From positions 1 through 56,160 of the forward strand of contig JAQUEZ010000019.1 in NCBI GenBank assembly GCA_028684915.1: a DNA stretch of 56,160 nucleotides, in the 5' to 3' direction. Position 1 is the stretch's first letter. Every line of letters starts with the position of its first letter. Both the position numbers and the translations under genes were made by a program. The notes below the pieces were generated by a model, which was not told the DNA's origin, made no database searches, and saw nothing but the letters and a program-made list of their open reading frames with translations. This DNA comes from Desulfobulbus sp. GTDB lineage: Bacteria > Desulfobacterota > Desulfobulbia > Desulfobulbales > Desulfobulbaceae. This document shows, one piece after another, positions 7,535 to 16,650 of this stretch.

Positions 7535-10500
7535 TCAGTCCATGAACGGCTCGGTCTTGGTGGTCGGCGGTGGAATATCGGGTATGCAGGCCGCGCTCGA
7601 CCTGGCCGACTCGGGATTTTTTGTTTATCTGGTGGAGAAATCAGGGGCCATCGGCGGTGCTATGCCCCAGTATAACAAGGTCTTTCCCACCAACGACTGC
7701 TCGATGTGCATCATCGCGCCCAAGCTGGTCGAGTGTGGTCGTCATCCTAATATCCGCATCATGACCCTGTCCACGGTCCAGGACGTCACCGGCAAGGCTG
7801 GCAACTTCACCGTACGAGTCATTGAGCATCCCCGCTATGTGGATATGAATAAGTGTATCGCCTGCGGACAGTGCACCGGTGTCTGTCCCAAAAGCGTGGA
7901 CGACTCGTTCAACTCCAACATCGCCAAGCGCAAGGCTATCTACATCAAGTATCCGCAGGCGGTGCCGCTCAAGTATCAGATCGATCCCCAGGCCTGTATC
8001 CGGCTGAAACATCCCGGGAAATGCGGGGCCTGTGCCGAAATCTGTCCGCCTGGGGCAATTGACTTCAACGACCGGGAGCGCGAGCACATCATCCAGGTGG
8101 GTTCGGTGGTCATGGCGCTTGGTTTTCAGACCTTTGATCCTTCCAAGTCCAAGGTCTGGGGCTATGGGGTCTATCCCAATGTGATCACCTCGCTTCAGTT
8201 CGAGCGCTACCTCTCTCCGGATGGCCCCACCGACGGCCAGCTTACTCGACCCTCGGACCGCAAACCGGTGCGGCGGGTGGCCTTTTTGCAGTGCATCGGC
8301 AGTCGCGATAAGAATCGCTGTAACAACGAGTACTGTTCCACCGTCTGCTGCATGTATGCCATCAAGGAGGCGATGACGATCAAGGAGACCAACCCGGAGT
8401 TGGAAGTGACCATTTTCTACATGGACATGCGTACTCCGGGCAAGGAATTCGATCGTTATTTTGAGCGGGCAAAAAATGAATACGGGGTCCGGTTCATCCG
8501 TTCCCGCATCCATGGAGTCGAGCCTAAGGGGCCTAAGGGCGATCTGCGCCTGCATTATATCAACGGGCAGGGGAAGCAGGTCGAGGAGATCGTTGATCTG
8601 GTGGTGTTGTCGGTCGGTCTGGAAACCCCGGAATCCATGGTGCGTCTGGCCGAGCGGATCGGCATCCATATGACTCCGGATCGTTTTGCCTCGATTTCGG
8701 CCTTTATGCCGGTGCACACCTCTAAACGGGGCGTTTTCACCTGCGGCGCCTTTAACGGGCCGCGAGACATCCCGCAGTCGGTTACCGGGGGATCGGCTGC
8801 GGCGGCCAGTGTTGCCGCTCTATTGACCTCGGTGCGTCACACCCAGACCCGCACGCTGTTGCCGCCGGTGGAACAGAATATCAGCGGCGAGGAGCCCCGG
8901 ATCGGCGTTTTTGTCTGCCACTGCGGCACCAACATTGCCGGAGTGGTGGATGTAGAAGAGGTGGCGACCTATGCCGCGAGTCTGCCCCAGGTGGTGCACG
9001 TGGCCCGAAACCTGTTCACCTGTTCCCAGGATACCCAGGATCGAATCGTCCAGGAAATCCAGGATAAGAGGCTCAACCGCATTGTCGTTGCCGCGTGTAC
9101 CCCACGAACCCACGAACCGCTCTTTCGTAAAACCCTTAAATCGGCCGGGATCAACGAGTACCTGATCGAAATGGCCAATATTCGTAACCAGAATTCCTGG
9201 GTGCACCATCAGGAACCCGAAGTGGCCACGGAAAAAGCCAAGGATCTGGTGCGGATGGCTGTGGTCAAGGTCAGTACCCAGGCTGCACGCAAACCGATCA
9301 GGATTCAAATCTCCCCTTCGGTTCTAGTTATCGGTGGCGGGGTGGCGGGAATGACCGCTGCGCTCAATCTGGCCGACCAGGGCTTTCAGGTGCATCTGGT
9401 CGAAAAAACCACCCAATTGGGCGGCAATGCGCTCCATCTTTTTCAGACATGGAACGGTGAACACGTGCCCCGGTTTCTCAAGGATCTCAAGGAAAAGGTG
9501 CAGCAGAACCCGTTGATCGATGTCGCCTATACCAGCACCGTGCTTTCGGTCGATGGCCATGTGGGTAACTTTTCCACTACCATCCGTACCGGGTCCAGCC
9601 GTAAGCGGGTCATTAACCACGGGGCGGTGATTATTACCACCGGGGCCAAGCGCTATATCCCGGAGGAATTCGAGTACGGCAAAATCCCCAAGGTTGTAGC
9701 CTCGATCGAGTTTGACAAGTTGCACATGCACAACGAGACCCGGGTGGCTAACGGTAAATCTTTTGTCTTTATCCAGTGCGTGGGCTCGCGTAACCAGGAG
9801 CGTCCCTATTGTTCCAAATCCTGCTGCACCCATTCGATCCAAAGCGCGATCAAGCTAAAGAAAGAGGCACCCTCACGCCAGATTTACATTCTCTATCGCG
9901 AGATTCGCACCTATGGCCAACGGGAGCGTATCTACAACCAGGCTCGGGAGTTGGGCATTGTCTTTATCAACTACGAGATGCATGGGCCGCCGCAGATAAA
10001 AAAGGCGGACAACGGGGTTCTGGTCGAGGTTTGGGATCATGTGCTCCATCGGCCCTTGGAGATCAAGGCGGATGTGGTCATCCTCGCTGCCGCCACCCTG
10101 GCCAGCCCGGATGCGATGAATCTGGCCAATCTCTTTAAGATTCCGCTTAACGCCGACGGTTTTTTTCAGGAGGCCCACGTCAAGCTGCGGCCAGTGGAGT
10201 TTAACGTTGACGGCGTCTTTGTTGCCGGGCTGGCCCACTATCCCAAGCCTTTGGAAGAATCGATTTCCCAGGCCCTGGCCGCCGCAGCCAAAGCCGGCCG
10301 GTTGCTGGCGCGCAAAGAGATTAATCTGGAGCCCAATACCGCCTTGGTCGATCCAGTCCACTGCGACGGTTGCGGTCTGTGTATCGAGGTTTGTCCGTAT
10401 CGGGCGATCACTTTGGTTGAATATCAGGGTGAGGACGGTAGTCTGCTGAAGACAGTGCATATCGATCCGGTGCTCTGTAAAGGCTGTGGTATCTGTCAGG

Positions 10501-10610
10501 GGACCTGCCCTAAACGGGGCGTGGATGTGGACGGTTTTACCTATGCCCAGCTTGAGGCCCAGATCGATGCTGCGCTTGAAGAAAGCAAGCCGGTGGAGGT
10601 GAAATTATGA
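7527..10610 (+). CDS. hdrA: Heterodisulfide reductase subunit A, double-length (HdrA-HdrA fusion)
   Basis: 1027 residues, compared with about 650 for a standard HdrA. The first half has a dinucleotide fold at the N-terminus (VLVVGGGISGMQAA), the HdrA Cys insert (NDCSMCIIAPKLVECG), and 4Fe-4S motifs CIACGQCTGVCP and CGACAEICPPGAID. From about residue 450 a second, complete HdrA follows: VCHCGTNIAGVVDV, TPRTHEPLF, a second FAD fold (VLVIGGGVAGMTAA near 597), and two C-terminal ferredoxin clusters (CDGCGLCIEVCP, CKGCGICQGTCP). HdrA carries the bifurcating FAD that couples endergonic ferredoxin reduction to exergonic disulfide reduction. The start has a GGAGAGG ribosome site. The gene overlaps both neighbours by 4-8 bases, so HdrCB, HdrA and MvhD are made stoichiometrically. 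Confidence 0.93.
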   Translation: MADQSMNGSVLVVGGGISGMQAALDLADSGFFVYLVEKSGAIGGAMPQYNKVFPTNDCSMCIIAPKLVECGRHPNIRIMTLSTVQDVTGKAGNFTVRVIEHPRYVDMNKCIACGQCTGVCPKSVDDSFNSNIAKRKAIYIKYPQAVPLKYQIDPQACIRLKHPGKCGACAEICPPGAIDFNDREREHIIQVGSVVMALGFQTFDPSKSKVWGYGVYPNVITSLQFERYLSPDGPTDGQLTRPSDRKPVRRVAFLQCIGSRDKNRCNNEYCSTVCCMYAIKEAMTIKETNPELEVTIFYMDMRTPGKEFDRYFERAKNEYGVRFIRSRIHGVEPKGPKGDLRLHYINGQGKQVEEIVDLVVLSVGLETPESMVRLAERIGIHMTPDRFASISAFMPVHTSKRGVFTCGAFNGPRDIPQSVTGGSAAAASVAALLTSVRHTQTRTLLPPVEQNISGEEPRIGVFVCHCGTNIAGVVDVEEVATYAASLPQVVHVARNLFTCSQDTQDRIVQEIQDKRLNRIVVAACTPRTHEPLFRKTLKSAGINEYLIEMANIRNQNSWVHHQEPEVATEKAKDLVRMAVVKVSTQAARKPIRIQISPSVLVIGGGVAGMTAALNLADQGFQVHLVEKTTQLGGNALHLFQTWNGEHVPRFLKDLKEKVQQNPLIDVAYTSTVLSVDGHVGNFSTTIRTGSSRKRVINHGAVIITTGAKRYIPEEFEYGKIPKVVASIEFDKLHMHNETRVANGKSFVFIQCVGSRNQERPYCSKSCCTHSIQSAIKLKKEAPSRQIYILYREIRTYGQRERIYNQARELGIVFINYEMHGPPQIKKADNGVLVEVWDHVLHRPLEIKADVVILAAATLASPDAMNLANLFKIPLNADGFFQEAHVKLRPVEFNVDGVFVAGLAHYPKPLEESISQALAAAAKAGRLLARKEINLEPNTALVDPVHCDGCGLCIEVCPYRAITLVEYQGEDGSLLKTVHIDPVLCKGCGICQGTCPKRGVDVDGFTYAQLEAQIDAALEESKPVEVKL

Positions 10611-11038
10611 GCAGTACCCCAAAAGTCATAGCGTTTTGCTGCAATTGGTGCTCATACGCCGCTGCCGATCTTGCCGGAATTTCCAGGCTGCAGTACCCAG
10701 GATCTGTGCGTATTATCCGGGTAATGTGTTCGGGTATGGTTCACCCGGAGATGGTGCTGCATGCGCTGAACAAGGGCGCAGAAGGGGTGATGATCATCGG
10801 CTGTCACCTGGGGGAATGCCATTATATTAACGGGAACGAGATGGCTCTGGCCCGGGCGGAGGTGATTTCCGAAACCCTGGAAGATATGGGCTATGAGAGC
10901 GAACGATTCCAAATTACCTGGGTCTCCTCTGCTGAGCCGGAGCGATTGGCCGAAGCCTTTCGTGCTTTTTGCGGACGTTTGGCCATTCTTCGCGGCGAGG
11001 GCGCAGATGCGACCGCTGCCGAGGGCACAGCCTCTTGA
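10607..11038 (+). CDS. mvhD: Hydrogenase iron-sulfur subunit MvhD
   Basis: 143 residues with the MvhD 2Fe-2S domain: FCCNWCSYAAAD near the N-terminus and later MCSGMV and GCHLGECHY, together giving the conserved Cys set. MvhD is the electron connector between the MvhAG hydrogenase and HdrA. The start overlaps the HdrA stop (ATGA) and follows GGAGG. The C-terminus is a short Ala/Glu-rich tail. The stop overlaps the TTG start of the small subunit. All Cys positions are coded as Cys here, not Sec. Confidence 0.93.
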   Translation: MSSTPKVIAFCCNWCSYAAADLAGISRLQYPGSVRIIRVMCSGMVHPEMVLHALNKGAEGVMIIGCHLGECHYINGNEMALARAEVISETLEDMGYESERFQITWVSSAEPERLAEAFRAFCGRLAILRGEGADATAAEGTAS

Positions 11039-11952
11039 TCCTGCCCAGGCTCAGTTGTGAGTGGCTGCACGCCTGCTGCGGTTGTGAGGTTTCTCTGTTG
11101 GATGCAGGGCCGAAATTGATTGCCCTGCTTTCGCGGGTGGAAGTGGTTCATTTCCCTCTGTTGATGGATCATAAATACCAGGAGGTGCACGACGTAACCG
11201 GGTCACCTCTGCCCGAGGCAGAGATCGGGGTGGTTTCCGGAGGTGTGGCCTCGGAAGAACAGTTGGCGTTGGTCCAGGCGATGCGGGCCAGCTGTCGCAT
11301 CCTGGTGGCCCTTGGAACCTGCGCCACTCATGGCGGCATTCCGGCCATGCGCAACCAGTGGACCGCCCAGGAAACGCTGCAGACGGTCTATGCCTACGGT
11401 ACAGACGAACTGGTCTTAATACCGGCGGAGATTTCCAAGCCGCTAGATCGGGTCTACAGTGTGGACGAAAAGGTCAAGGTCGACTGTTTGCTCCCGGGTT
11501 GTCCACCGGCTGCAGAGGCCATTGTCGATGTGTTGATTGGTCTGGTTGAAGATCGCACGGTGGTGACCACCGGTAAAAGTGTCTGCGAGACCTGTCCTAC
11601 CCGGCGAAGTGGCAAAGGGCAGGGCGGGGTACGGCGTTTTCTCGAAAATGCCGAAGGTGATCCCGAGGCGCCGCTTGCGGAAATGGTCTGCCTGCTCGAG
11701 CAGGGCCTTCTCTGCCAGGGGCCGGTCACCGCCGGTGGATGTGGCGGCAAGGGGACGCCGCTTTGTCTACGGGCACGGGTTCCCTGCCGCGGCTGTTACG
11801 GGCCGGTACGGGCGGGGAGTAATCCGCTTTTGGATATGTTGGGTGCCCTGGCTAGCAACGGCATTGATTACCGCTCCATGCTTGACCGCAAATCCCTGCT
11901 CAGGTTCAGCGGTGCCCACGGCCTGCTAAAACCGCTGCGCAAGCGAGCCTGA
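11035..11952 (+). CDS. mvhG: [NiFe] hydrogenase small subunit MvhG
   Basis: 305 residues. Like other small subunits it should bind the proximal and two further 4Fe-4S clusters. Seen are CCGCEVSLLD at the N-terminus, ALGTCATHGGIP, LLPGCPPAAE, a C-terminal ferredoxin-like region (VTAGGCGGKGTPLCL) and CRGCYGPV. I place the start at the TTG at 11035, overlapping the MvhD stop as TTGA, because homology begins at LPRLSCEWLHACCGCE. The frame remains open upstream to 10969, but that part duplicates MvhD coding sequence in another frame. No twin-arginine signal is present, so the enzyme is cytoplasmic as expected for a group 3 Mvh hydrogenase. Confidence 0.9.
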   Translation: MILPRLSCEWLHACCGCEVSLLDAGPKLIALLSRVEVVHFPLLMDHKYQEVHDVTGSPLPEAEIGVVSGGVASEEQLALVQAMRASCRILVALGTCATHGGIPAMRNQWTAQETLQTVYAYGTDELVLIPAEISKPLDRVYSVDEKVKVDCLLPGCPPAAEAIVDVLIGLVEDRTVVTTGKSVCETCPTRRSGKGQGGVRRFLENAEGDPEAPLAEMVCLLEQGLLCQGPVTAGGCGGKGTPLCLRARVPCRGCYGPVRAGSNPLLDMLGALASNGIDYRSMLDRKSLLRFSGAHGLLKPLRKRA

Positions 11953-11985
11953 ACGTGTTTAAAGAAGTTTGCTAAAGGAAGGCAT

Positions 11986-13431
11986 ATGTCCCAGGTTCTA
12001 TCGATTCATCCGGTCACCCGTATTGAGGGGCATGCCCGTATAGATCTTCACTTGGACGAATCCGGCCGGGTGCGTGATGCCCGGGTGGCCATTTCGGCGC
12101 TGCGGGGCTTTGAGCAGTTTGTCATTGGTCGTCCGGCAGAGGAAATTCCGCGGATCGTTACTCGGATTTGCGGTATCTGTCCCTGGATGCACCATTTGGC
12201 GGCGGTCAAGGCGATTGACGGCTGTTTTGGCACGCAACCGACTGCCAGCGGTCATCTCCTGCGCGAGCTCTGTCAAATTCTGGCCCATATCCACGACAAG
12301 ATCCTTCATTTTTTCTTTCTCGCAGCGCCTGATTTTGTTCTTGATCCCAAAGCGGATCTTTCGGTACGCAATATTATGGGGCTGGTGCGCCAGGAGCCGG
12401 AGTTGGCGGCGCGGGTGGTCGAAATGCGCCAGTTGGCCCAGCTGATGCTGGCCCGTTTTGCCGGTAAGGCCATTCATCCGGTGGCTGCGGTGGTGGGTGG
12501 TTTTTCCAAGCCCATGCTTGAGGAAGAGCGCACGTCCCTGCTGGTCGATGCCCATCGGCTGCTCGATTTTGCCGCTTATGCCCTGGAGTTTGCCAAGAAG
12601 CGGGTTTTTGGTCGTCTGGTGAATGAGTTTGCCGATTTAGGCACGATCACCACCGGTTTTTTGGGCACTGTGGACGACAAAGGGCGTCTGCGTCTCTATG
12701 ACGGACGGTTGCGGCTGATGGAGGCAAGCGGCGACTATGTGGATTTTGCGGCAAAGGAATACGAACAGTATCTGGGCGAGCACGTGGAGCCTTGGTCTTC
12801 GGCCAAAATGGTTTATGCCAAGTGCTGGGAGGAGGGTTTTTCCCTCAATCCCGAGCATCCCAGTGGTGTGTACCGGGTCAATACCCTAGCCCGCTTGAAT
12901 GTCTGTGAATCCATGGCCACTCCCAGGGCTCAGGTGGAACTCGAAGAATTCCGTCACCATTTTGGACGCCCGGCCCAGGCAACCCTGCTCTATCACTGGG
13001 CCCGGCTCATCGAGTTGGTCTATGCCTGTGAGCGCAGTGTGGAGTTGCTCAGTGATCCCGGCATCACCGATCCCCTGGTACGCAATGCGGCCAAGCCGGG
13101 TGCCGGTCGCGGTATCGGCCATGTCGAGGCCCCGCGCGGAACCCTTATCCACGATTACACGACCGATGATAACGGCTGTATCACCCGGGCTAATCTTATT
13201 GTCGGTACCACCCACAATATCGCGCCAATGAACCTGAGTGTGCACCGGGCGGCGGCCTCGCTGATCAGCGAAGGGGAGGTCGATGATGAAATCCTTAACC
13301 GTATTGAGATGGCGGTTCGCGCCTATGACCCGTGAATTTCCTGTGCTACGCACCGCCTGGATGGCGGGCTCCCCTTGGCCCTGAACCTGATCGACCATCT
13401 TGGTCAACCGATTCGTACCCTGCGTCGCTAA
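11986..13431 (+). CDS. mvhA: [NiFeSe] hydrogenase large subunit MvhA, selenoprotein (TGA read through)
   Basis: The frame appears to stop at TGA 13333-13335 after YDP, but translation continued through it gives DP-U-ISCATHRL and a further tail, ending at TAA 13429-13431. That is the universal C-terminal nickel motif DPCxxCxxH with Sec (U) in place of the first Cys, so the true protein is 481 residues with Sec at 450. The N-terminal motif RICGICPWMHHL supplies the other two nickel-ligating Cys. The 25 residues after the motif His would be the peptide removed by the protease encoded at 5487. Stopping at the TGA would delete a nickel ligand and give a dead enzyme. A hairpin suited to a bacterial SECIS lies 17 bases after the TGA. 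The start follows AAGGAAGG. Together with MvhDG and HdrABC it should form the H2-dependent electron-bifurcating complex. Confidence 0.93.
13333..13370 (+). promoter_or_regulatory. Selenocysteine TGA codon and candidate bacterial SECIS hairpin
   Basis: TGA at 13333-13335 is followed by a perfect 5-bp stem, CCGCC (13353-13357) with GGCGG (13363-13367), and a loop TGGAT with G in its second and third positions. The spacing from the TGA to the apical loop is 22 bases, within the range known for bacterial SelB-binding elements. Selenocysteine insertion genes are not in this window. Confidence 0.75.
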
Positions 13432-13441
13432 GACAAGGAAT

Positions 13442-13603
13442 TGATGACGTCGTAAAAACTTCGATCTCCTGCGTCGTAGCGTTTTCCCCGACGCTCAACA
13501 TACCTTCTGTATGCCTTCGAGCCGGGAAAAACACTGTTTCTTGTATATCTGTGTTTTTACCTAGTCATCTTTTGGAGTGTGATGGACATTTTACGAGTCC
13601 ATC
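13442..13603 (+). repeat. Dispersed hairpin element, copy B
   Basis: Same architecture as copy A (TGATGACGTCGTAAAAAC start, GTTTTTACCTAGTCATC arm). The terminal hairpin arms GATGGAC and GTCCATC flank a slightly changed loop. It begins ten bases after the true mvhA stop and may end the hydrogenase transcript. Confidence 0.83.
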
Positions 13604-13628
13604 TGAATTGATTTCCTCATATTGATTT

Positions 13629-13889
13629 ATGCCCATGAAGAGTAACAGTGAAGAACAGCATCGTAAAATAGTCCGGGTGGAAGCGCCCAACTGCGCCTGT
13701 GGGTTTGTCGGGCACATGACCGCGGATGAGCTTAAGCAGCGGGCCGCCCATGACGACATGGATCTTTCCTGTCCGGTCTGCGGTCTGATTCACCTCAGTC
13801 GCGAAGAGATAGAGGATCTGGAGAAGCAAAAAGTGGTGAATTCAAAACGATATCGGGAAATTTTGCGTCAGGCTGAGGCCGATGTGTAG
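13629..13889 (+). CDS. Small zinc-ribbon-like hypothetical protein
   Basis: 86 residues with two Cys pairs, CACGF (about 23-27) and CPVCG (about 49-53), spaced as in a zinc ribbon, then a charged helix (SREEIEDLEKQKVVNSKRYR). I do not recognise the family. No strong ribosome site precedes the ATG at 13629 or the alternative ATG at 13635. The gene sits between the hydrogenase operon and the hyp genes in the same direction, about 170 bases before hypF. A role in metal handling is possible from context only. Confidence 0.6.
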   Translation: MPMKSNSEEQHRKIVRVEAPNCACGFVGHMTADELKQRAAHDDMDLSCPVCGLIHLSREEIEDLEKQKVVNSKRYREILRQAEADV

Positions 13890-14059
13890 GTATCGGTTTT
13901 AATTGATTACCCTTTTGCGCTTCGCTGTGCCAATTGGTCCAGTTGGTCGTGTGTTGAAAAATATGGTGCAAATGGTCACTTGCTGCTAGAGTGGCGGACA
14001 CCTGTGATGATACTTCCGCCTACCCTAGTACTCTTGACTCTAACCTATATGAGGACTGC

Positions 14060-16381
14060 ATGAGTTTGGCCATGCACCCAGCCCCCATCAAAACTATTGC
14101 TCTGTGCATACATGTGCGTGGCATTGTGCAAGGGGTGGGCTTTCGCCCCTTTGTTTATCGTCTGGCCCATGAGTGGAATCTGGCTGGCACGGTGATCAAT
14201 GACGGCGATGGCGTGGAAATCTATCTGGCCGGTGCGGAAGCAGAGTTGCAGTCCTTTGTCAACCGGCTGCGTCTTGAGGCTCCGCCTGCAGCCCGTATTG
14301 TCCATTTAGATGTGCAGCCAACCGAGGTTGCTCCTGAAATCGATTCTTTTAGCATTCTTCCCAGCCGCTCCAGTCAGCGCGCCTCCACCCAGATCGCCCC
14401 GGACATGGCCTGCTGTAGCGACTGTCTGGCCGAGATTGGTGATCCTGCCGACCGCCGATACCGCTATCCCTTTACCAACTGCACCAATTGCGGCCCTCGT
14501 TTCTCCATTGTTGAACACATCCCCTACGACCGTCCCAACACCTCGATGCGGGCCTTTGTCTTGTGCGAGTCCTGCAACCGCGAGTACAACGATCCGCTGG
14601 ATCGACGTTTTCATGCCCAGCCCAATGCCTGTTCGATCTGCGGTCCGCAGTTGAGCTGGCATGATGGTTCAGGTGCGGTGATCGATGGAGACTGTTTGCA
14701 GCATTGTGCCCAGGCTTTGTCTACGGGCAGGGTGGTGGCGATCAAGGGCTTGGGTGGCTTTCACCTGGCTGTAAACGGTGCCGATGAAGCAGCGGTTGGG
14801 TTGCTTAGAGAGCGTAAGCATCGTCCGGCCAAGCCGCTTGCTATCATGGTCAGGGACCTGGAACGCGCAAAGCGTTTTTGCCGCATTTCAGAAGCTGAGG
14901 CCAAGCTGCTTCAGTCGCCTGAACATCCGATTGTCTTGGTTGATCGCTCTCGCGGAGGGGTAATCGCTGATTCCGTGGCTCCGGGTCTGGATGTGATCGG
15001 CCTGATGCTGCCCTACACGCCGCTGCACCATCTGCTGCTCAGTGAAACCGATGCTCCGGAAATTCTGGTGATGACCAGCGGCAACCGTGGCGGCGAGCCG
15101 ATCTGTACCGGTAACGAAGAGGCCCTGCGTCGTTTGCACGGATTGGCCGATTTTTTTCTTCTCCATAATCGCGATATCGTCACTCGGGTCGATGATTCGG
15201 TGGCCCGGATAATGGATGGCAAGGTGCGGCTCCTGCGAAGGGCACGTGGTTACTCGCCGGTGCCGATTTTGTTGAACCAACCCACCGACGATATCCTTGC
15301 CTGCGGTGGCGAGATGAAAAATTCCTTCTGCATCGTCCGTGGGCAGGAGGCCTATCTGAGCCAGCATATCGGCGAGTTGGTCAATACCGAGAGTTTCGTT
15401 TTTTATCGGGAGAGCATCCACCATCTGCAAGCGGTGCTTGAATTGGTGCCCGAGCGCGTTGCCTGCGATCTTCATCCCGATTACCTGAGCACCCGTTACG
15501 CCCGTGGACGCAGTCAGGATTGCCGCATGGTGCAGCACCATCATGCCCATGTAGGAGCGGTACTGGCGGAACAGCAGCTCAAAGGCCCTGTCTTGGGTGT
15601 GATTTTAGACGGCACCGGCTACGGGATAGATGGTTCAATTTTTGGTGGAGAGATCTATCAGGCCGACAGAAGCATGTTCACCCGCCGTGGCCATTTGGCT
15701 GGCCTTGATTTGCCTGGTGGTGACCGCGCGACCCAGGAGCCCTGGCGTATGGCGCTCTCTCTGCTCTACAGTCATCTCGGTGCAGAAGCTCTGAAAGCGG
15801 AAAATCAACCGCCGGCACTGCACGGGGTTGCGGAGGCCAAAAAACAGCTTCTCGGCCAGATGTTGGTGAAAAAAGTGAACTGCCCATCCACCTCGAGTTG
15901 TGGTCGGCTCTTTGACGGGATATCTGCCCTGGTTGGGCTTTGCTTGGTCAGCCAGTATGAAGGGCAGGCAGCCATGCTTCTGGAGCAGCAGGCCATGCAG
16001 GCCGAGGATGCCCCCGCTATCGGGCGGTATCCGGTCGACTGCAGATCCATGGACAACCAGATGGTGATTCACTCAAGAGGCCTTGTTGCCGAACTGCTTG
16101 CCGATATCGGTAAAGGCACACCCATTCCGGTGATGGCCCGAGCCTTTCATCTGTGGCTGGTGGATGCGTTTGTGCACAGCCTGGTGCAGCTTCGCGATAC
16201 GACCTGTCTTGATCAGGTGGTTCTTGCCGGTGGTTGCATGCAGAATAGATTGTTGTTTGAACGGCTTTCCCGTTCCCTGCGTGAGCACGGCTTTGCCGTC
16301 CATGGTGGAGAGATGGTGCCAATGAATGATGGTGGCCTCGCCTTGGGGCAGGCCTATATAGGAGGTTTTTCATGTGTTTAG
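14060..16381 (+). CDS. hypF: Carbamoyltransferase HypF
   Basis: 773 residues. HypF activates carbamoyl phosphate and transfers the carbamoyl group to the C-terminal Cys of HypE, the first step in making the cyanide ligands of the NiFe site. Domains in order: acylphosphatase (VRGIVQGVGFRPFVYRLA, about 12-100); two Zn fingers (CCSDC..CTNC and CESC..CSIC, about 115-205); YrdC-like (about 210-395); and a Kae1-like domain with the metal-binding HHHAHVGAVLAE and VLDGTGYG. I place the start at ATG 14060, with GAGG six bases upstream. The open frame to 13991 adds 23 residues without family similarity. The 3' end overlaps hypC by 10 bases. Confidence 0.95.
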   Translation: MSLAMHPAPIKTIALCIHVRGIVQGVGFRPFVYRLAHEWNLAGTVINDGDGVEIYLAGAEAELQSFVNRLRLEAPPAARIVHLDVQPTEVAPEIDSFSILPSRSSQRASTQIAPDMACCSDCLAEIGDPADRRYRYPFTNCTNCGPRFSIVEHIPYDRPNTSMRAFVLCESCNREYNDPLDRRFHAQPNACSICGPQLSWHDGSGAVIDGDCLQHCAQALSTGRVVAIKGLGGFHLAVNGADEAAVGLLRERKHRPAKPLAIMVRDLERAKRFCRISEAEAKLLQSPEHPIVLVDRSRGGVIADSVAPGLDVIGLMLPYTPLHHLLLSETDAPEILVMTSGNRGGEPICTGNEEALRRLHGLADFFLLHNRDIVTRVDDSVARIMDGKVRLLRRARGYSPVPILLNQPTDDILACGGEMKNSFCIVRGQEAYLSQHIGELVNTESFVFYRESIHHLQAVLELVPERVACDLHPDYLSTRYARGRSQDCRMVQHHHAHVGAVLAEQQLKGPVLGVILDGTGYGIDGSIFGGEIYQADRSMFTRRGHLAGLDLPGGDRATQEPWRMALSLLYSHLGAEALKAENQPPALHGVAEAKKQLLGQMLVKKVNCPSTSSCGRLFDGISALVGLCLVSQYEGQAAMLLEQQAMQAEDAPAIGRYPVDCRSMDNQMVIHSRGLVAELLADIGKGTPIPVMARAFHLWLVDAFVHSLVQLRDTTCLDQVVLAGGCMQNRLLFERLSRSLREHGFAVHGGEMVPMNDGGLALGQAYIGGFSCV

Positions 16382-16650
16382 CTATACCCATGCAGGTGGT
16401 CGAACTTCGCGGCGGCAGTGACGAGCTGCTTGATCCCCAGGTCGCGATGGTCGAGAGCGATGGTATCCGCAAAGAGATTCGCCTAGAGATGGCCGATCGG
16501 GTTCCGGAAGTCGGGGAATATGTGATCATCCATGCCGGGTTTGCCATCCGCACCCTCAGCGAGGAGGAGGCGGAGATCAATCTGGGCCTGATGCGGCAGA
16601 TGGCCGAGGCCCTGGAACGGGAAGGCCGTTTGCCTGGAGCCCCGGAATGA
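16372..16650 (+). CDS. hypC: Hydrogenase assembly chaperone HypC
   Basis: 92 residues beginning MCLAIPMQV, with the essential Cys2. HypC partners HypD during Fe(CN)2CO assembly and delivers the iron centre to the hydrogenase large subunit. The start lies within the hypF 3' end, preceded by GGAGG, and the stop overlaps the hypD start as ATGA. The length is typical. Confidence 0.95.
   Translation: MCLAIPMQVVELRGGSDELLDPQVAMVESDGIRKEIRLEMADRVPEVGEYVIIHAGFAIRTLSEEEAEINLGLMRQMAEALEREGRLPGAPE

Noticed and set aside
10969..11034. N-terminal extension of MvhG to 10969
   Set aside because: The extra residues come from MvhD coding sequence in another frame and lack hydrogenase similarity.
13333..13335. 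TGA as the true end of the hydrogenase large subunit
   Set aside because: It falls inside the invariant nickel motif, and read-through restores the motif, the maturation tail and a proper stop.
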